Assembly: GCF_047675955.1 (NCBI RefSeq)
Contig: NC_132911.1
Location: 120,791,234 to 120,855,233 of the forward strand
Direction of reading: 5' to 3'
DNA from: Chlorocebus sabaeus
Lineage: Eukaryota; Chordata; Mammalia; Primates; Cercopithecidae
Length of the DNA: 64,000 nt
Positions 58,386 through 64,000 of this stretch are shown one piece after another (the first letter of the stretch is position 1; each line of letters opens with the position of its first letter). Both the position numbers and the translations under genes were made by a program. The notes beneath the pieces were generated by a model, which saw nothing but the letters and a program-made list of their open reading frames with translations, searched no databases and was not told where the DNA came from.

Positions 58386-60671
58386 TCATATACTCTAAAT
58401 ATGTGGATAATTTGGGAGTTCTGAATATGTAACATCCCCTCAGTAAGAGCTTCACACAGAGTCAGATCCCAGAGGATGCGATTTATTAATTACTAAACTC
58501 ATTTCTGCAGAATGCAGCAAAGGCTTCCACTGTTGGGAAGGAAGATGCTTTATCAAAAAATTTTAGTCTTGTTAGAGAGTGCAGTAAAGCTATGGAGAGG
58601 TTTTCAACTTTTAATTATTGAACAGCGAAATAGAATTTCAGATGAATCACCCAGATGTAATTTATATTGTAATGTTTTACATTGCTTTATGTACAGATGT
58701 CAGGAAAGATGGTTCTAAATGAATTTTATAGGACTTAAGGGAGAGCTTGCGGTTCTAGCTCTAGGGATGAAGGCCTGTCTTCATCTCAGCAGGGAGCTAC
58801 AAGCATCTCACAAACCAATATGATGAAATCTTCTTTAAAACCTGAAAAGGCCAAAGGTAAAAAGTCCATTCAGACTAAATATTTGACATCTAAGGTAAAA
58901 CTGTAAGTTAACACTAACAACAAGGTCTGGCTCTTCTTTTTCTTTTTTATTATGTTTGTCTTTTCCTTATGAACATGAGCAAGAATTTGTTTGTTAGAGG
59001 TCACCAAAATTGTGTGATTACTCTTGTTCTAATTTCTTAAAGACTTAGCTATCGCAAATTTAACTCAGAAACATTTTGGGTTACTTTTCCAGTTCAGATG
59101 ATATACCTTCTCTCTGTCTCAAAAACAAACAAATAAAAAAAGCCTTTGCAAAATAACAGTTACTCACAGATAAAATAAAAGCAACTGCCCATCTGTCATC
59201 ATTGGTCTTTTAAAACCGCAAGTTGTCTTTCTAATTTCTCTTCAACTTTTGACATACAACTCAAAACACCTTTTCACAGACAGGTTATATGGCTATTTCA
59301 AATACTGTCTAAAAACTCTGTAAAGAGATTTGATTAAATTGGAAGCACAGATGACTGATACTCTTAAAATAATTGCTGCCTTAGTGATTCAACATGTGAG
59401 CTCTGCCATTTATTACATTTTTAAGTGAACTAATCTAAATTAAAATCTTCTAAGATCAATAGCTCATTTTTTTAAACCATGGAGCATTCTTAATGCATTG
59501 CCAAGCCAGATAAGTGATATTTTCAGACCTTGAAAATCTACAGCAGCCTAATGTACATTTGGTAACATATTTTACAGCAGGCTCTTTTTATTTTTTGCAC
59601 AAATATATTAAAAAATAGTCATTCCAAGTGTGTCTCTAAACACATCTAGTTCCTTTTCCAAGCATACCTCCTCACGTGAAAGATACCATTATTATCTTTT
59701 GATGTGTAAAACTAATCAATCTGGTCTTTTATTAACTGAACAGTTTGAGTCATTCATCTGCATTGCTGTCAGGTGATGGTAACATTCTGGCAAATTTATA
59801 GAAAGAAAATAGTGTAAACAATTCCGTTAACATCAAAACTCACTCAAAGATGTGGTGTTGGAAATGAGGCAAATTCCTATGGGCTTCTGAGACAGGCCTA
59901 ATGTCTGTTGGGATTTGGACTGGGTAGAAGTCAACGAAGTCAGCCTCCTTTTGTTTGGCTTCCATGGTAAGGAATATAGAGGTCTAATTTGAAAAGGACA
60001 ATCCAAGTTTTGGTTACCTATATCAGAAATAGTGTTCTGGAAAAGGTTCCAGATAGGCTCTACCTGTAGGCTAAGAGAAACTTGAATGTGATGCTGAGAT
60101 ACTGTGAGGCTAGCAGTAAACAATCATCTCAAAGATCCATTATATTCACAGAGCAACTCCCAGCTTTGACTGTTGTCTCCAGCACCCTTAGTTCATCTGT
60201 TTTGTGTTAGGGAATTACTGGAGACCCACCTTGGGCTAGAATCTTTGGGGAGTCAGTCCATATTGCCTTTTTCCCCCATCTTCATAATTTAGATTGAGTT
60301 TCTAAAGGAAAGAGAAAAGGAGACTGCTGGCCAATGCCAGGGTTTTGGCTGCTGAAGTGTCCTCCCCATTTGCCACGCCCACATTAGTCCAAGAAGTAGT
60401 CAAGGGGAATGAGAGAAGACTACATTCTTTTAGGAATTATTCTACGTGATCACCCCTTCAATCACTCTACTTTTGTGCCGCAACCTCCCCTGCCCCACCT
60501 TACTCCCATATCACATCATCTGGGTGTATGCATAATCATTAAGTTTAAGTTTTATTCTGCATGGCTAATATCATATAACACCTTATCCTTAAAACCCTTG
60601 CAGGAGACAGAGCGTTTTGGGAGATGGTAGAAGCTGTAGTACGGCAGTGCTATATTAAGGTAAAATGTAAG
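58386..60671. other. Unannotated AT-rich stretch
   Basis: More than 2 kb without a recognised repeat, which is unusual for this window. An acceptor-like 'ctaaactcatttctgcag' ends near 58510 and about 36 open codons follow, without codon bias or a donor. No gene is supported. Confidence 0.4.
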
Positions 60672-62253
60672 GTGTTTTTAAAAATAAATTCAGTAAAGTT
60701 GCAGGATATAAAATCAACATATAACAATCAGTTATGTTTCTATACATCTATACACTGACCATGAACTGTCAGAAAAGGAAATTAAGAAAACAATCCCATT
60801 TACAATAGCATCAAGAATAAAATACTTAGAAATAAACCAGAGGTAAAAGACTTATATGCTGAAAACAACAAAACATAGATGAAAGAAAAGACACAAGTAA
60901 ATAAAAAGACATCTTGTGCTTATGAATTGGAAGACTTAATATTGTTCAAATGTACATACTACCCAAAGTGACTAACAAATTCAATGCAATTTCTATCAAA
61001 ATTACAATGGCATTTTTTGTAGAAATAGAAAAAATCCTATAATTCGTATGGAAACATAAATGACCTAAAATAACTAAAGTAATCTTGAGAAAGAAAAAAT
61101 GAAGGTATCACACTTTCTGATTTCAAAACATATTTCATATCCATAGTAACTAAAACAGTATAGTACTTCCATAAAGGCAGATATATAGACCGATGGAACA
61201 GAATAGAGATCCCAGAAATAAACCCACACATACATAGTGAACTGATCTTTGACAAGGTTGCCAAAAATACATGATGGGGAAGGGATAGTGTCTTCAACAA
61301 ATGATGTTGGAAAAACTCAATTACAACATGCAAAAGAATGAAATTGCACCCTTATTTTAAACCATACACAAAAATCAACTCAAAATGGGTTAAAGATTTT
61401 AACATAAGATCTGAAATAGAAGCAACCATAGGGGGAAAACTTTACAGTATTGGTCTTGGCAATGATTTGTGTTTATTATGACACCAAAAGCATAGGCAAC
61501 ATAAGCTAAAATGGACTAGTGAGACTACGTCAAATTAAAAATCTTCTGCACAACAAGGGACACAATCAACAGAATAAAAAAGGCTACCTACATATTAAAG
61601 GAAAATGTTTGCAAACCATATATCTGATATGGGGTTAATATCTAAAATATATAGGGAACTTCTACAGAAAAAAACCCTAAAATCAACAAAAACCCATCAT
61701 CCCTGAACCCAAATTACCTGGTTTTAAAAAGGGGCAAAGGACTTGAATAGACATTTCTCCAAAAAATACATTCAAAGGGCCAATAGGTATATGAAAAGAT
61801 GCTCAATATCACTAATCATCAGAAAAATGCACATCAAAAACCACAGTGAGATATCACCTCATACCTATTAGGATGGCCATCAAAAGCAAATAAACACACA
61901 CATACACACAAAATAAGTGTCACTGAGGTTGTGGAGAAATTGGAACCGTTACTCACAGTCAGTGGGAATGTACAGTGTTATAACTACTATAGAAAATACT
62001 AATATGAAGGTTCCTCAATAAATTAGAAATAGAACTATGGTGATCCAGCAATCATACTTATAAGTATTTATCCCAAATAATAGAAATCAGTATCTCAAAG
62101 AGATTTGCATTTCCGTGTTTACTGAAGCATTTTTCACAATAGCCAAGATGTGGAAGTAGCCTAAACGTTCATTAATGGATGAATGGATAATGAAAACATG
62201 GTGTATACATACAATGGAATATTATTCAGTCTTAAAAAGGAAAGGGATCCTGC
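60672..62253 (+). mobile_element. L1 distal ORF2, sense, 5' truncated (left part)
   Basis: 'aattcagtaaagttgcagga', 'gccaaaaatacatgatgggg' and 'aggatggccatcaaaagcaa' are in sense L1 ORF2 order downstream of the reverse-transcriptase core. Many stops and indels are present. An LTR inserted at 62254 splits it. Divergence suggests an L1MA/L1MB age class. Confidence 0.92.
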
Positions 62254-62601
62254 TGTCTTAGTCCATTCCGACTAATGTAACAAAACACCATAAACCAGGC
62301 TGCTGATACACCACAGACATCTATTTCTCACAGTTCTAGAGGGTGGGAATCCAAGATCATGACACTGGCAGATTCAGTGTCTGGGGAGGGCCCACTTTCT
62401 AGTTCCCAGATGGTGCCGTCTTGCTGAATCCTCACATCATTCTGTCTGGTGCCTCTTTTATAAGGACACCAGTCTCATTCATGAGGACTCTGCCCTTGTG
62501 AACTGAATCACCTCCCAAAGATGCCGCCTCCTAATACTATCGCATTGGTGATTCGATTTAAACATGAATTGGAGGGGTACACAAATATTCAGCCTGTAGC
62601 A
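62254..62601 (-). mobile_element. MLT1B-like LTR, antisense, inside L1
   Basis: It begins 'tgtcttagtccattccgact' and ends 'attcagcctgtagca'. The 5-bp flanks cctgc (62249-62253) and cctac (62602-62606) are a target duplication with one change. L1 text resumes directly after it. Confidence 0.9.
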
Positions 62602-62606
62602 CCTAC

Positions 62607-62932
62607 CTACGCTGCAACGTGGATGAACCTTGAAGACATTGTAAGTGAAGTAAGCCAGTCACAAAAGGACAAATACTGCATGATTCCATTTATACGAGGT
62701 GTCTAAAATAGTCAAACTCAGAAGCAAAAAGTAGAATGATAGTTGCCAGGGATTGTGGGGGAGGGGGAAATGGTGACTTGCTGTTGAGTGGGTATGAAGT
62801 TTCCGTTAAACAACATGGAAAAGTTCTCAAGACCTAAACATCATGCTGATAGTTTACAATACTATACACTTAGAAAAATGTGCTAAGAGAGTAGGTCTCA
62901 TGTTTTTCACAATAAAAAACTTACAATGTAGT
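62607..62932 (+). mobile_element. L1 3' end, sense (right part)
   Basis: 'ctgcaacgtggatgaacctt' continues the L1 across the LTR. The 3' UTR carries the G-rich polypurine tract at 62755-62769 and ends 'cacaataaaaaac'. Confidence 0.9.
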
Positions 62933-63194
62933 GTGTCAGTGTCCTCTATGATATGCGGAATTTAACTGAAATGGAAATCAGGTATTAGAGTGGTCCTTTT
63001 TATGTCATATTGCTTTATTGGGTGTTTATACTTAAGCTAATTACTAATTAGTAACAGGCTTAGAAGCAGTGATAAGACTGGCCTTTGTATGGCCTGTAGA
63101 CTTATTCTAATTGCTTTATAGTAGGATTGTATGTGGAAAATTGAGATGAAGAGAACTGCTTACGGCTGCAACATTTAGGCCCTGACATCCTTTA
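62933..63194. other. Unannotated spacer
   Basis: No gene or repeat was recognised. Confidence 0.4.
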
Positions 63195-63435
63195 ATAGTA
63201 GGTGACATGTCTTGAGAGCTTATGAAGTGTTAGGCACTATTCTAAGCACTATTCATTCAATATCTCCCTTGATAATTACAGCAATACAGTAAGTTGGATA
63301 CTATTATAATTGTCCACCTTTTACATGTGAGGAAACTGATTAAATCACTTTCCCAAAGTTATCTAGCTCATGAATGGCAGAACTGGGATTCAAACCCAGG
63401 CCTTTCACCTACAAGGCTTGTAACTCTTAACCATC
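63195..63435 (-). repeat. MIR, antisense, nearly full length
   Basis: 'gttaggcactattctaagca', 'ttacatgtgaggaaactgat' and 'gaactgggattcaaacccag' are the reversed MIR from 3' end through core to tRNA-like part. Confidence 0.93.
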
Positions 63436-63919
63436 CAATCTTTCCCTCTCCTTGTCTGTTCTCTTCATTGCTTCCCAGAGCTGGGCTTACCATCTACAAG
63501 CACTTTTCATCTGAGTACTGACATCTGCGGTGGCCCCAGATGAATGCACAGTTGAGGCAGGTAATTTTAAACATTGTTTTACTCTCTTTTAGTAGAACCT
63601 GGTTATAGGCCACATGCCACACTCGAGCTCTGGGTGTTTTAGTGAAGACCTCGCTTATTGAAGTCTAAGTCTCTTTTCTGGCAAGGATCACAGAGCTTTG
63701 TCATGTCTTTGGCGTCCTAGTTGAAGACCAGACTCTTCCTTTCTTCCACAGAGGACCACAGTCTCCTTTCCCCTCCATGGACTCTGCTCCTCTGTTTAGA
63801 AATCCCTAAGTGAATTGCTTCCCAAATCATGATGGAGCTTGTGATGGTCTTTGAAATGTACTGGGCATTCCTTTATATTATTAGGATATCACTCCATTGG
63901 AGAGGAACCAGTTGGACTT
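63436..63919. other. Unannotated stretch
   Basis: Slightly more GC-rich sequence with no gene or repeat recognised. Confidence 0.4.
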
Positions 63920-64000
63920 GTTCACTGTTGCACCTTTGTCACTAAACCCATTGCTTGGCATGGACCAGGCATGTAATGAATATTTGTTGAATGAATTAAT
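63920..64000 (+). repeat. L2 3' end, sense
   Basis: 'catggaccaggcatgtaatg' followed by 'aatatttgttgaatgaatta' is the L2 3' terminus; it reaches the window edge. Confidence 0.65.

Noticed and set aside
58493..58626. Branch-like site, acceptor and about 36 open codons
   Set aside because: Third positions are not GC-biased and no donor follows; insufficient for an exon call.
62521..62706. 61-codon open frame on +
   Set aside because: It spans the junction between the MLT1 LTR and the L1, so it is repeat-derived.

Overview
The window is nuclear DNA from a catarrhine primate, most likely human. It is AT-rich and CpG-poor and carries ten Alu elements. At least two of these are AluY-like. It also holds L1 tails, MaLR/ERVL/ERV1 LTRs and many old MIR, L2 and hAT fragments. 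There are no operons, ribosome binding sites or prokaryotic features, and most open reading frames are chance frames or pieces of repeats.

The best evidence for a host gene is at 14.6-15.9 kb on the + strand. A 57-bp exon-like block (14584-14640) has a good acceptor, a good donor, GC-rich third codon positions and length divisible by 3. It is followed 884 bp later by a second block (15525-15578) in the same phase that ends in TGA, with AATAAA signals at 15637 and 15902. Together they look like the last two coding exons and short 3' UTR of a gene whose upstream exons lie left of, or unrecognised within, the first 14.5 kb. I could not name the gene. A weaker exon-like segment lies on the - strand at 51463-51637.

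Layout. 0-14.5 kb: L2, MaLR LTRs, Alus, a 1.2-kb antisense L1 tail and a 324-bp local duplication (7287-7610 copied at 9925-10249). 14.5-16 kb: the candidate terminal exons. 16-24.5 kb: L2 and MIR, two Alus at one target site, an L1 tail, and MLT1A plus another LTR-like relic. 24.5-33.9 kb: sparse, with MIRs, a GA-rich tract, and an L2 split by an Alu and an MLT1 LTR. 33.9-36 kb: a nearly perfect hairpin with 52-bp arms, beside an AT-rich array of direct and inverted repeats interrupted by a 1.59-kb GC-rich solo LTR with a 4-bp target duplication. 36-42.5 kb: L2, AluY, a TA/TG/CA microsatellite and MIRs. 42.5-47.5 kb: ERVL LTR, a MaLR remnant (LTR plus internal region) invaded by an Alu and an ERV1 LTR, a second ERVL-type LTR, a hAT fragment and a MADE1 hairpin. 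47.5-60.6 kb: mostly unique sequence with MIR, L2, MER5A and AluJ. 60.6-64 kb: a sense L1 tail split by an MLT1B-like LTR, then MIR and L2.

No new gene system is visible. The points most worth checking are the terminal-exon pair, the hairpin cluster at 33.9-36 kb, the local duplication and the small TSD-flanked insertion at 19.06-19.14 kb. Repeat family names come from recognised sequence and were not confirmed by a library search. Boundaries of old repeats are approximate.
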